Assembly (NCBI GenBank): GCA_021292165.1
Contig: CM037876.1
Location: 37,496,575-37,560,574 of the forward strand
DNA length: 64,000 nt
DNA from: Shinisaurus crocodilurus
Lineage: Eukaryota; Chordata; Lepidosauria; Squamata; Shinisauridae
Direction: 5' to 3'
How positions within the stretch are numbered: position 1 is the stretch's first letter; each line of letters begins with the position of its first letter. Both the position numbers and the translations under genes were made by a program. The notes beneath the pieces are model-generated. The model did not search any database and had not been told where the DNA came from. It saw only the letters and a program-made list of their open reading frames with translations. Below are positions 1-10,869 of the stretch, one piece after another.

Positions 1-654
1 ACAATGTACTTGGTATTTTACAATATTTGGCAACTGTTTGAAAATCTTGTTCAAAGTTAGCGTGACAGGACCCACAAAATTTTATAAAACTTATTTTAAC
101 AGCGGTCACCATCACATTCATTTGAATAAGCTATGTGCCCAAATAAGAAGGACAAAAAGAACCCAAAGAAACCCCAAAATTTATCTGGTATCCCAAACTC
201 TCAGTAGCTTATGCAACCAAGCAGGCATAGAAAGGCCAGTGTGAATGAATTCCAGACCCAGAATTATAATAACCAGAAGTAAAATAGAACATGTGAGAGG
301 AAATCAGTTTGCATGATATTGAAAAAGTAGAAAAGAAGAAACAGTTCAAAAGAAGATAATACAAGCCTCTTACATCTGGCTCATGGTGTTATTTGACCAG
401 AAGATTCCTGTGTCCTTGGTTCCAGAAAATGAATCCTTTTGTTTAACCCATCTAAAGATGCAGTAATAAATGTCTCTTTTAGAATAAAGAAGTGTGACGG
501 AGCAGGCCATCAGTTCATGTTGGCATGCACACATATCTCATTCTGGGCGTTCCAAGCAGACGTTCATCTCCCAACATGTTTGCGGGGGAGGGGGGCTGCA
601 GGGATGGCAATGGGGATATGCAGGAGGGCGTAAAACCAACATGCTCTCCCCTTA
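1..654. other. Unannotated AT-rich stretch
   Basis: I see no gene, RNA or classifiable repeat here. The open frames are short, lack recognisable motifs and overlap each other on both strands. Confidence 0.5.
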
Positions 655-1092
655 GTGCTGGGATCTCCAATGTGGTTCCTATAGGCACTAATGTGCCTAT
701 GGACACCTCCCTTGGTGCCCAGCAGGTCTCTGCCTCTCTCATATTTATTTTATTTCTTACGATTCTGTTAATTATTTTGTTTAACTGGAAGGTTAGCTTA
801 TTGCAAAGTGAAATGCTGCCATCCAGTGCCATCTTTATTTGGGTTCAAAAGAGTGGATTTGTGTTTTGGACCTCAGGGCTCGCCTCTACCTTGTATTTAG
901 GTTCTTGATCAAGTTACTTTTCTTTTAGTCTGGCTTCTGGGTAATGAATGTCCTGTGACTTGCCATGACTACCATAGCAGCCATTTTATGAATGGGCAAG
1001 ATGCTCCATGGCAGCCATTTTGTGAGAGTACCCATGATATTCTGTCAACATTCCAAATGTCCCCACCAACCCAAACAGGTTTGGGACCCCTG
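655..1092. mobile_element. hAT-type non-autonomous element, degraded
   Basis: The left end reads tgctgggatctccaatgtgg and the right end reads aggtttgggacccctg. Both resemble the CAGNGGTCYCCAAC-type termini of a common vertebrate non-autonomous hAT group. Related ends occur near 36107 and near 54200. I could not find a clear 8-bp target duplication, so the borders are approximate. Confidence 0.45.
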
Positions 1093-1100
1093 CGCAATGG

Positions 1101-1340
1101 AGAGCCTGTGCGGCGTAGTGGTCAGAGTGTTGGACTGGGACTCAGGAGATCCAGGTTCTAGTCCCCGCTTGGCCATGAAACTCACTGGGTGACTTTGGGC
1201 CAGTCACTGACTCTCAGCCTAACCTACCTCACAGGGTTGTTGTGTGGATCAAATGGAGAGGAGGAGGACTATGTAAGCTGCCTTGGGTTCCTTGCAGGAA
1301 AAAAGGTGGGGTATAAATATAATAAATAAATAAATAATAT
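1101..1340 (+). mobile_element. tRNA-derived SINE, Sauria-like, full length
   Basis: The head carries an RNA polymerase III A box (gtagtggtcagagtgttgg) and a B box (ggttctagtcc). The conserved body follows (ctgggtgactttgggccagt), then a BovB-like tail (ggtggggtataaat) and a short (AAAT)n. This is the consensus order of the Sauria-type SINEs of squamates, which are thought to be mobilised by the BovB LINE. Other copies in the window lie near 4289, 6835, 13227, 23039, 49589, 50197, 52993 and 59700. Confidence 0.85.
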
Positions 1341-1375
1341 TGTATACTGGGGGAGGAGAATGACTGTAGGGCTTA

Positions 1376-1396
1376 AGTGTGTGTGTGTGTGTGTGT
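1376..1396. repeat. (TG)n microsatellite
   Basis: A short uninterrupted TG run just downstream of the SINE. Confidence 0.9.
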
Positions 1397-1451
1397 CAGC
1401 TGTTTCCTACCCCCAGTAGTTTATATATGTGAAAATGTTGCTCTATTTTAC

Positions 1452-1626
1452 CTTCAAAAGAGGTTATAGTTGATTTGGTGGAGTGGAGGAACACTGTTCT
1501 TGTCTGATTACAGTTGGCCAGCTCTTCATATTTCTTGACTGTAACAAAGACATCAGCTTTCATGTGTTTTGTAAATGTAATAACTTCAGCAATGCACTCC
1601 ACGATGTCTGGTTCTAAGGGCAACCT
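1452..1626 (-). other. Candidate host exon, 175 bp
   Basis: On the minus strand 58 codons are open, with an ordinary protein-like composition (for example the segment ADVFVTVKKYEELANC). The segment begins after an AG (tatgtag/AGG) and ends at a good donor (TTTGAAG/GTAAAA). The polypyrimidine tract before the acceptor is weak, and a second AG lies close upstream. I do not recognise the protein. If real, the gene runs on the minus strand, the exon is phase 0 in and phase 1 out, and the downstream exons lie outside the window to the left. It could also be a chance frame. Confidence 0.3.
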
Positions 1627-2034
1627 CTACATATGAGTTACTAAATTAGTTTTACTTTTCAGCAAGTGTTGGGCTTCTCGTTGATTGAAGATATTGTAGC
1701 AGTAATTTAAATATAGTGAAAGTCTATGCTTTGGCATTTGTAGAGGTCAATATACTACCAATATTAAGTTGTATTAAACAGTGGATCAAATGGAAACCAG
1801 AAAAATACAGGAACTGGAGTTAAGAAATACCATGTTCGCATGCCAAGATAAAAATGAAATGTCAAGTTCCGAGTAGCCCTCTTTTTATTATTTGCAACCT
1901 GTGCTGTAGGAAAAACTCCAGGCTGGATTGAAGGAGGACTCCCATTCCTATTTAAATTTTGGAACCCTAAACATTTCTGACCAAGGCCCTAATAGAGCAC
2001 ATGGGTAAGAGGATGAACAGCTCTATAAAAAATT
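1627..2034. other. Unannotated AT-rich stretch
   Basis: No gene or recognisable repeat. If the exon at 1452-1626 is real, this would be intron upstream of it. Confidence 0.4.
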
Positions 2035-2042
2035 GTTTCAAA

Positions 2043-3672
2043 TAGAGCTGGGGCAATTTTTTTGCCCCTGTTCTTTTTGACCATTCATGGGGGTGAAAAG
2101 CAAAAAGAGATTACCTCGAAAACTGGGAAAGGCAGGAGAAATTTCTGAGAAATTTTCAACTGGGGGTGTGGGGGTAGGTTTACCTTACTTATTAGGATGA
2201 GGTGGCTGAGGGTTTTATTTATTTTCTTTCTTTAACATTTTTAAAAAAGGCCTCATTGGCCCTGTCAAGGTTCCGCTACTACAGGGACCCCTTGATCTGC
2301 CCTTTGGAAGATCTCTGCCTCTTCTCAAAGTTTCTCCCGTTCTAGGAGATCAAATCCTTTGCCTGGTTCCAGTAGCTTGGGAAAGGCTTTAGGCGTGGTG
2401 AATAAGTCACTCCAACAAACCAGGGTAAACAACAACACTTTACTTATAATATTAGGGTCTTTACTTAATAGAGTGGTTATAATTCAAAAGCAAGTATGAA
2501 AAAATAAAACAAACAAACAAACAATCCAATGTTCTCTAGTTTAACTTCAGACTACCTATCTGCTATGCAGCCAGTTTCTCTTTCTCTCTCTCTGCTTCTC
2601 TCTGCTGTTTCTCTGCTGCTGCTTCTAGCTGACTCTCTGCACTAACTGCTAGCTGACCACACCCCACACACATATACAGCCTTCCCAGGAATGGAAGGTT
2701 ATAATCATGTGACCCTGAATAGGAAATCTAATTCTTAACTTCTATTGGGTAAACTAAAACTCTCAAACTCCCCCTCCCATCCAAGTGTTTGGGCCTTCAG
2801 GCTTCAACAAACTCAAGCCTGTGTAGGCCTCAACAAACCCAATCCTGTGTAGGCCTCAATCCCTCACAGGCCCCCATTTAACTTTTTTTTTTAAAGGGCC
2901 TCATTGGCTGTTCCTCACAGCCAGGGGGACTCTCCACCGCAGCTTCCTGCCTCAGATCAAGAAGAGGAACTAGAGACATTTCTGAGGTTCTCTGTGGAGC
3001 TGTTTGAGGGCCAAACTAACCTTCTGCTTACTTACCTCCTGATTTGGACTGGGACTGTGGTTATTCCAGAGAGTGGGATTTAAGCTTTCCCCTTCCCATT
3101 TTCATGCCAAAATTCCACACACACCCATGGGGTGGTGGAGGAATTTTCTCCAATAGTGAAAAAACATCTCTATTGGAATCCAGGGACACATTTTTTTTTT
3201 TAACCCATGGGGGGTGGAATTTTGGCACAAATATTGGAGTGCGGAAAGCTTAAATCCCCCCTTCCCAAATTGCCATGGTCCACATGTGCTTACATGGAGG
3301 TAAGCAAGCAGAGGGTTTAGTATGGCCCTTGTACACCACCATAGAGATCTTCAGGAACCAGTCTCTAGTTCCTCTTCTTGATCTGAGGCAGGAAACTGTA
3401 GTGGGGAGTCTCCCTGGCAGTGTGAGGAGCAGCCAACAAGGCTTCTTTTCTTTTTTTTTAAAGTTAAAGAAAATAAATAAATAAAATCGTCAGCCACCTT
3501 GTCCTAATAAGTAAGGTAAGCCCACCCACTCCACTCGGGTCCAGTCAAAAATTTCTCAGAGATTTCTCCTGCACTCTCTTGAAAGCCACCGGGGAGGGGG
3601 GGAGAAGAAACCTTTTTCGCAAGCAGGCAAATGGACGTGTGAAAACGCGGGTGGACTTTCGGCCCAGCACTA
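2043..3672. mobile_element. Long palindromic (foldback) hAT-type element, split by an LTR
   Basis: Two arms of about 500 bp in inverted orientation make up almost the whole element. For example, left ttaccttacttattaggatg answers right cctaataagtaaggtaag, and left cctcagatcaagaagagga answers right tcctcttcttgatctgagg. The ends read TAGAGCTGGG and CCCAGCACTA. They are flanked by GTTTCAAA (2035-2042) and ATTTCAAA (3673-3680), an 8-bp duplication with one mismatch, as expected for the hAT superfamily. The left arm is interrupted by a solo LTR at 2263-2868. Without that insertion the element is about 1.0 kb. It encodes no protein I can recognise. Confidence 0.75.
2263..2868 (-). mobile_element. 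Solo LTR, 606 bp
   Basis: The segment starts TGTCAAGG and ends CCTCACA (TG...CA). It is flanked by a perfect 5-bp direct repeat GGCCC (2258-2262 and 2869-2873). Removing the segment and one repeat restores the left arm of the surrounding palindromic element. On the minus strand a TATA-like ctgtatatgtgtg precedes a region resembling R/U5, so I infer minus orientation. No internal retroviral or Gypsy genes are present. A solo LTR is the usual product of recombination between the two LTRs. The family is unknown. Confidence 0.7.
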
Positions 3673-3680
3673 ATTTCAAA

Positions 3681-4288
3681 TACATCAGCTCAGCCATGAA
3701 CTCGCTGTGTGATCTTTAGCAAGCTGTTATCTTGGCATCAGTACTCACACATCCCACCCACTATATGGGGATCTTTCTATCGGCCTGCCTTCAGGGTTAT
3801 TGCAAGGTGTGTATGTGAAGCACTCTATAATAATATCAAGTATTACAGGGCTGGCATCAGAGATCGGTATTGTCGGGCACTTGCCAAGGCCCACGGCCCA
3901 GGACGGGAACCACTACTAAATCCCAAGACCTCCTGGCCTGCTGCTCTTCTTCACTGTTGCTGTCTGTCTGTTAACCTGCCCTCACTGAGTGAGCAGTGAG
4001 GGAAGGAGCAGTAATCTCAATACACCTTGTCCTCTCCATGTGAGAATTGGTGTGGATAGGGTCCAGAGGGATTGGTGAGAGAATGGACATTGGGAACAGT
4101 GGCAAGGAAGAGAAGGTGGGCACACTGAGAACCTCTTTTCTACAAGTCTCCCAAAACCTGGAACTGAAGTATTATGAGGGCTTAAATTGTGTGCCAGCAG
4201 GTGGTCCCAATGCTTGTTTTCAACCCTGGACCACTTGGAGTGTAGAGCGTATTTCTCTTCCTACTGAATAGGAGAGTCCACACATATT
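3681..4288. other. Unannotated stretch
   Basis: No gene or recognisable repeat seen. Several short overlapping open frames have no motifs. Confidence 0.4.
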
Positions 4289-4409
4289 ACCTACCTCACA
4301 GGGTTGTTGTGAGGATAAAATGAAGGAGGAGGAGGCTGATGTAAGCCGCCTTGGATTCCTTGAAGGAAAAAAGGCGGGGTAGAAATAAAACAAAATAAAT
4401 AAATAAAAG
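4289..4409 (+). mobile_element. Sauria-like SINE, 5'-truncated
   Basis: Only the 3' half is present. It starts at acctacctcacagggttgt and continues through gtaagccgccttgg to ggcggggtagaaat and an (AAAT)n-like tail. The tRNA-like head is missing. Confidence 0.8.
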
Positions 4410-4869
4410 AGATAATGGGGAAGTTGGTTTTAGATGGTCAGTCAGTCCCTTGGAGCCTTTCAAGGGCTTGTTTTTATTTCATCAAGCTTTTGGTTAGAGT
4501 TTTAAAAAAAAATTACCTCTGGTGCTGCTTGTATGATTTCATTGTTTTTCTTCAATTAAATGATAAGTTATTATTGTTTGATTACCTACTCTTAACTTAG
4601 CATGACAAGCAGAAGTGTTTCCCATAATTGCAGCTCCATGCTAGGAGTACAGTTTTCAACTGTTGCATTTCTTCTCTACCTCTCATAAAGCTGATGAGGA
4701 CTCAGAAGTATTGCAAGAAAAAAAAGGGTGGCAACTCTGTTTTACTTTAAACTCCAAAATGTCCAATTCTTGGTGGAATACATCCAAATCAATTATTTAG
4801 CCTTCTAACAATGCAATTCAGTTAAAACTGGGCAGTGCATCCAAGTCCCTCTAAAATTAATGGAACTTA

Positions 4870-4981
4870 GGGTGCAATCCTATGCATGTTTAGACAGAAA
4901 AAAAAGTCCTACAACTCCCAGCATTCCCAGAATGCTAGGAGTTGCAGGGCTTTTTCTGACTAAAGATGCATAAGATTGCAC
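4870..4981. mobile_element. Short palindromic MITE with CAATCCTATGCAT ends
   Basis: The arms gtgcaatcctatgcatgttt and gatgcataagattgcac are inverted, with internal arms tacaactcccagcatt and aatgctaggagttgca. The flanks are cttaggg and tttaaa, loosely TTAA-like. A half copy of the same type lies at 36679-36748. Confidence 0.6.
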
Positions 4982-5004
4982 TTTTAAATATTGAGCAATG
5001 CTGT

Positions 5005-5017
5005 ATAGGCACACTGA
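5005..5017 (+). repeat. Target-site duplication, left copy
   Basis: ATAGGCACACTGA is repeated exactly at 5668-5680, immediately after the 3' tail of the truncated LINE. This is a 13-bp duplication of the kind made by target-primed reverse transcription. Confidence 0.85.
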
Positions 5018-5027
5018 CTGTATAGGC

Positions 5028-5667
5028 ACATGGACTATCTATAAACGTCACTTCCACCTCCTTGAAAGGTTTCATCAACGTTGCCTCCGGAAAATCCTGC
5101 GAATTACTTGGGAAGATAGACGAACAAATGTCAGTGTACTGGAAGAAGCAAAGACTACTAGCATTGAAAAAATGATCCTTCAACGCCAACTTCAGTGGAC
5201 CGGTCATGTTGTTCGAATGCCTGACTGCCGTCTCCCAAAGCAGTTACTTTACTCCCAACTCAAGGATGGAAAGCGGAATATCGGTGGTCAATATAAGAGG
5301 TTTAAAGATGTTCATAAGGCAAATCTAAAAAAATGCAATATAAACATCGAAAACTGGGAAGCTCTGGCCCATGAACGATCTAAATGGAGGTTGGCCTTTC
5401 ACAAAGGTTCCATGGACTTTGAAGAAGCCCGAGTGCAAGGTGAAAGGGAGAAAAGTGCTAAGCGAAAAGCACGTCAAATTAATCCTTTACAGGACCATCT
5501 TCTATCTGGTAACCTGTGTCCTCACTGTGGGAAGCTGTGTGGATCTAGAATTGGCCTCCACAGTCACTTACGGACCCATCGCTAGAGTCTACACAATCTT
5601 CTTTAGAATTTCCTCCTTTTATCCCGGAAGACAATCTTCATCGGTCACGAGTGATCGCCTGATGATG
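5028..5667 (+). mobile_element. 5'-truncated young copy of the APE/RT/C2H2 LINE
   Basis: This copy corresponds to about the last 185 residues of the 1061-residue protein at 23995-27180, plus the 3' end. The frame is open to its stop at 5585 and retains the C-terminal finger (Cys-X2-Cys-X12-His-X3-His). It differs from the long copy at only three residues by eye (Arg for Gln, Ser for Arg, Ile for Met). The 3' end runs through cggtcacgagtgatcgcc to a (TGA)n tail. A perfect 13-bp duplication flanks the insertion. At the 5' junction a 12-bp flank segment, ctgtataggcac, is present twice (5001-5012 and 5018-5029). The copy is dead because it lacks the endonuclease and reverse transcriptase. Confidence 0.9.
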
Positions 5668-5680
5668 ATAGGCACACTGA

Positions 5681-6834
5681 TTTCAATGGAATGTAGACTT
5701 GTCTCACAGAGTTTCTCTGACAGGTATCTTAAAATATACTGAGGAAAACATGAAGTATTTACAAATGCAAAAAATCTCTTTGCTGTAATGCTAAAGTTCT
5801 TCATATTCCAGTTCCCTGCATTTTCCATACAATTTGTCAGTGAAACATTTCAGAATTGTAACCAGTCTTCTAATTCATAGTAAAATGTTAATTTTTTTTT
5901 AACCCTTTCCTCTAACCAGGGATAATTTATTACAAGTTATTATACACAATTGCATGGCAGACTTTAAGCAGATAGAATTTACAGTAAAACCTAGCAAGCC
6001 ATTGAGTGACCTCTCATGATACACGAATCATACGGTTGATACAGGAATGTTCCTCTGTTTTTCTAAGGGTGCCCATTTGCATAATTACATATTATTCAGT
6101 GAAAGCCCTATCAGCTTAGTAAGAACAAAACAGCCCTTACTTTGTACAGCTGAAGTATTTCATGGGTATCAAAAATAATGGTGGTAGTCATCACTTTTTT
6201 CCTGTGGATCATCTTAGATAAGAAACATAAATTACATTTTAGGTTATAAAAATGATGTTACATCGAAGTTTTAGATGATGATTATAGAATATGCCATAAA
6301 GCATGCAGTAATACAGCATGAATTGGCCTATTGATTTTCAAATGGTCCTAGGTTCCTTTTTAAATTTTCTATGCATTAGAATTTTAAAAAGCCAATGTAC
6401 CAAATAATTTAAAGGAGTAAATTGTTCTGTGTCCATTTCTAAAGGGTACTCATGTAGTATTACAAATTGTCCAGGCATCAAGCCTTAATTCGTAAGTAGC
6501 TGATTAATCAGTGGGAGCAATTTTAATCACTGAGGGCAGATCTTTATTGGTGGGGCTAAGATTTAGGGGAATATTTGTTTACCTTTCTGGCAAAACTGTT
6601 TAGATCCTGGTTTTGTTACAGAATTTAAAAAGGAAATATTAACTGCGGCTTTTCCTGCTAAAAAATAACTTTTGTTAATTAAATTTATGTTCTCACACTC
6701 CTCCATATTCCAAAAAAGGCACTGATTTTGTAGTTCTGGCAATATGAAAATACAAATGGGGCCAGAAATAAAATGTATTTTCACCTCTCAACAGGAGTGT
6801 TCCTCTTCAGGGTTCAAGCCTGTAAAGAGCCAGT
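5681..6834. other. Unannotated AT-rich stretch
   Basis: No gene or recognisable repeat. The sequence is low in CpG and looks like old unique DNA. Confidence 0.5.
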
Positions 6835-7047
6835 GGAGAGCCATAGTGGTGTAGTAGTTAGAGTGCTGGATTGGAAAGAACCGAGTTCTATTCCCCACTT
6901 AGCCATGAAGCTCACTGACCCTCAGCCTAACATACCTCACAGGGTTGTTGTAAGGATAAAATGCAGAGGAGGAGGATCATGCATGCTGCCTTGAGCTCCT
7001 TGGAGGGGAAAAAAAAAGGCAGATATAAATGTAACAAACAAACAAAG
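6835..7047 (+). mobile_element. Sauria-like SINE, diverged
   Basis: The tRNA-like head (ccatagtggtgtagtagtta, B box gagttctattcc) and the body (cctcacagggttgttgtaag) are clear. The region ctgggtgactttgggcca is deleted. The tail is (ACAA)n instead of (AAAT)n. Confidence 0.8.
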
Positions 7048-7186
7048 CCAGCTATGCTCTCCTCCAGCAGGCTACTCCATCCTCCATTTTCTGCTTTTCT
7101 TTTCTAACAGACACACAACGTTTTGTGGATACTCAGTCCTCATTGGATGGTTTTCTTTTTAGAGGAGTTGTCCCAGGATTTTTTGC

Positions 7187-7189
<3 letters not shown>

Positions 7190-7219
<30 letters not shown>
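7190..7219. repeat. (CA)n microsatellite
   Basis: About fifteen uninterrupted CA units. Confidence 0.95.
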
Positions 7220-7220
<1 letters not shown>

Positions 7221-8567
7221 TTCTTCCGGGTTCCTCTGAGCAAGCAGTTTCCTCCCTTTTGTTTTTCTTGGCCCTGTTCTGGCTCCATTATGCCAGTGCT
7301 CACCACCTGAGTTCACTATTAGAGTGGGTGATATTTAAGGGTAATGAATCACTTAAATTTACTTCCAAATTTCATTCCACTTGGATGGAAAACAAAGAAG
7401 TTGCAGGCAGCAGAAGTTATAGGCAGTAAGTTGCAGATAGCTGTGTGTCCCATTACTATCAATGGAAAAACAACGAATGAATGAATGAACAAGCTAATGC
7501 AACTCCAGTGAATGGAAAATGACATGAATGAAAGTCTAAAATTGGAAATGAAGAGAAAAATTAAACAATTCCCACCGCCCCACCCTGCACACCCTACTAC
7601 CAGTTGGGTTGCCTTTTTTCTTTATACCTGGGGGTATTCCAATTGTTTCTTGAGTTGCTGACAAAGTTTCACAATCCCTAAGTTATATACTATGTTACAA
7701 TACCTCAGAAATGAGAAACTGAACACATTCCTCTCTGGAGAAAGCAAAATGCAATTTGCTCAAGCCATGGATGGAGTGCAAGTGCAATGCCACAAGACCC
7801 TTTTCCGGCATTGTAAGAGATAAAACATTTCAAGCAAAGAAAAAGGTAGTAATAAAATGTTTGTGTGCCACCTTTCAATCACATCCCCAAGGTTATATAC
7901 TCACATACGCTTGTCCAGTGACAGGTATCCAGAATCCATGAAATCACACTTTCTGTCTGACAAGTTATTTCACTAACTCCAAACATGTAAGGAAAGGTTA
8001 TACTGGTTTGAGTGATGTGGAAAGGCACTCTGCACATGATCAGAGGAACTCTCTTCTTTATTATTACTTCACGTGTCCTAGCAGTGAGCCTTGGCATTGA
8101 AAACAGATCAGAACTAATCCCTGGTGAGTTTTGGCTCAAATTCAGTTCAGTGGGCAGCTTTAGAAACTCTGGAATAGAAAGAAAGACAAAGCAGAATTCC
8201 CTCCCCCCTGCTCCAGTTTACCTCTAGTAATGGAAAAGTACTGGCCGCTCAAATGAATCAGACTTTTCCAATAAAAATGAAGCAATTCAAACTTGGAGAA
8301 ATTAATTCAAGTTAATTGCTTTTTTTATTATATTAAAATAGACTTGATTTGGGTATAATGACGTCTGGAGAGGCTCTCCCTCTGCTGTTAACTTGAAGGA
8401 GGCACATTTCACAATGATCACGGAAAGTATTTAAAAACATAAAATTGTGCTGTCCCTTTGCCCTCCTGTACTAAGAAGCAAAATCCTACCCAGATGATCA
8501 CATTGATTTTTTAAAAACAGAAACTGAACTCTGGGTCTCACTATTCCGGCTGCACAATTCCATTATG

Positions 8568-8571
<4 letters not shown>

Positions 8572-8608
<37 letters not shown>
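8572..8608. repeat. (TC)n microsatellite
   Basis: About eighteen uninterrupted TC units followed by pyrimidine-rich sequence. Confidence 0.95.
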
Positions 8609-8611
<3 letters not shown>

Positions 8612-9013
8612 CCTTTCCCTCTCTCTTTTTTTTACACAGTCCAGAGAAACATTTTAAATGGAAAATCCAAAAATCTTTTTGGCACCAGAGATCAGTAGGG
8701 AGAAAAATATGGGAAATGTGGATGATCACATCATTTGAATGCCTTCTTGTGAACCGAAAAACAGAATTCACTGCCTCAGTGTGAAGGACCTGCACCTGTC
8801 CAGTTTCATATATGCGGAAATGTAGGAAATGCGCAGAACATTTATAATGGCAACAAAAGAGATGCTTCTTATTAGGCAAAATATTGATGAAACCCTAACA
8901 AGGAAATATTAAAAAAGAATGGCAGTTGAAAAGACCTCTGGAGTAGTGAAGTGAAAAGCACCACTACAACATACTCATCCATTGCCTCTAAGGTCAGGAA
9001 GTGTCTCTGAGTA

Positions 9014-9435
9014 AGGGCACAATCCTATGTCCCTCCGACCTTGTCTGGGAGGACATAGGAATTGCCATAGAAGGCGCTGAGATGTTGGAAATCCTTTCTG
9101 AGGTCACTGCGCTGCAGAGCACCAACCCCCCCCCCCATGTCGTAGCCGGGAACCAAGCACGGAACACTGTGCTCGGTTCCCCCTGGGGGGGGGCTTCCCG
9201 GGGGGGGAGGGGAAGAGCAAGCCACTGCCAGAGTCCGAGGAATCCATGCGGCACCTCGGCCTCTCCTTGGGAGGAAGGGAGAAACATTTAGATGGCCGAA
9301 ATTGGCCATCCAGATGTTTTTGAGGGTGGAAGGAGTACGGAGGTTATCCTATCCTCTGCATTCCTCCCGCCCTCAATTGGATGTCTGTAATCCTCCGAGT
9401 TTGGAGGGTTACGGGCAGCCTCATAGGATTGCGCT
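9014..9435. mobile_element. GC-rich palindromic MITE, AGGGCACAATCCTATG ends
   Basis: The left end reads agggcacaatcctatg and the right end is its inverse, cataggattgcgct. The interior is GC-rich and partly inverted. A second copy with the same ends and similar interior lies at 43122-43547. The overlapping open frames on both strands here are products of base composition and not genes. The superfamily is unresolved. Confidence 0.65.
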
Positions 9436-9444
9436 GTCAGTTAA

Positions 9445-9671
9445 CATCTTGGCCGCTGCATTTTGAACCACTTAGAGTTTTCCAATCATCTTCAAAGGCA
9501 GAACCGCATAGTGTGCATCACTGTTATCCAATCTGGACATGGCAAGGTCATGAATGACAGTGGCCAGATCTGATCTGAGAAAAGGGGGCAGCTGATGTAT
9601 CAGCTGAACCTGATAAAAGGCATGCCTAGCCACCACTGCTGCCTGGCCATCTAGAAAAAGACAATGGCTGG
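9445..9671 (-). mobile_element. CR1/L3-type LINE fragment (end of ORF2)
   Basis: The minus-strand translation resembles the stretch downstream of the CR1/L3 reverse transcriptase fingers and palm. It contains Gln-Leu-Pro-Pro-Phe-Leu, DLATVIHDLAMSRLDNSDAH and LPLKMIGKL, where intact family members usually have LATVTHALVTSRLDYCNALY. It is short, diverged and non-functional. Confidence 0.7.
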
Positions 9672-10035
9672 GTTCAGGCAACATGCCACAGTTTGTCGTG
9701 GGTTATTTAACTCACGATGAGCCATGGCGCCCATGGACACAAGGTTTTATATGCAACCCCTGCTTGGTGGCTGTCATTTTGTGCAAACCCAGCAAGAGTG
9801 GGTTATACAAGGGTTAAACAACCCTCACATAACCCTAAAACAGACCATGGGTTATGTGAGGGTTGTTTACCCTTGCATAATCCATGCTCGCCAGGTCTTA
9901 ATGACACAACAACCCCTGCGCTGGGGTTGTGTATTGAAAATGGTGGCCGCAGGTGCCACGCATGCACCACAGCATCACTGTGGATTAAATAACCCATGGC
10001 GGGTTGTCATGCCATGACAGCCCACCACAAACTGC
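9672..10035. mobile_element. Palindromic MITE with inner hairpin
   Basis: The outer arms share gtgggttatttaa and its inverse ttaaataacccat. An inner hairpin pairs gttaaacaaccctcacataa with ttatgtgagggttgtttac around 9810-9880. Sequence resembling one arm occurs near 23330-23510. No clear target duplication was found. Confidence 0.55.
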
Positions 10036-10823
10036 CCCAATGAGGTGAATTAGAAGACTATTCTACCACTACCTGCGTAAGTATAGAACAGATATAGCAC
10101 CTGTTTTTATAACATTGTTAGGTGAGGTGTCTGGGAGCTTTTCCAAACAAGCAGCTTAAAGTGCACCAGTTAGCTTTTTGTTAATGGCAAAAGATTTAAC
10201 AAGAGATTTCATGAAAGTAAGATTTGAAGGAACTTTTTAGCAGACGTAAACCATGCCAAGTAGCTCATTGCATCTCTAAAGAAAGTGATCCACAAATTCC
10301 CTAATTACAGCAATCACGTCTTGACTTTATCCTAGCTTTTTCTACACAAAGAAAACTTGACCACAATGATTGCAAGTATAAACACCATTAGACCTTCCTA
10401 CCATTTCTGTCTGCTGGATTCACTTTTATTTTTGTTCAGTCCAGGCTCTCTGTACATACTTAAAAAAAATAAAGGGGGAAAAATCATATTCTTTATCCAC
10501 CAATTAAGAATCAATTGCCTTATGTATTAAAACAATCTGAATCTGTTAATTTCATGAAGGAAATACTTCTGAACTATCTTGGAAGAGAGGCTTATTAAGA
10601 TAAGGTACTTAATGATATTAGAACTAGTCCTTACAAAGAAGGCGCTGTGATCAGATTCACAAAGCATTGCCAATCTTTCGAAAAAATTGCTTCTAATTTC
10701 ATCACAAATCCCACCTTCCTGCTTTTCACCTGTTCACATTTGATCTTAAAGGGGAATCTTTGCATAATAAGAATATATAAATATAGACAGAAATGTAGCT
10801 GAGAAAATACTAACGTAACTACA

Positions 10824-10869
<46 letters not shown>

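Larger units (their letters stand above)
7048..9013. other. Unannotated stretch with two microsatellites
   Basis: Contains (CA)n at 7190-7219 and a (TC)n run at 8572-8608. I see no gene or transposon that I can name. Confidence 0.5.

Noticed and set aside
1101..1200. Possible tRNA gene
   Set aside because: Pol III A and B boxes are present, but the body and tail are those of a SINE repeated many times in the window, so it is not a functional tRNA gene.
8994..9309. Overlapping open frames of 94-97 codons on both strands
   Set aside because: They lie in the GC-rich palindromic MITE at 9014-9435 and are explained by its composition and symmetry.
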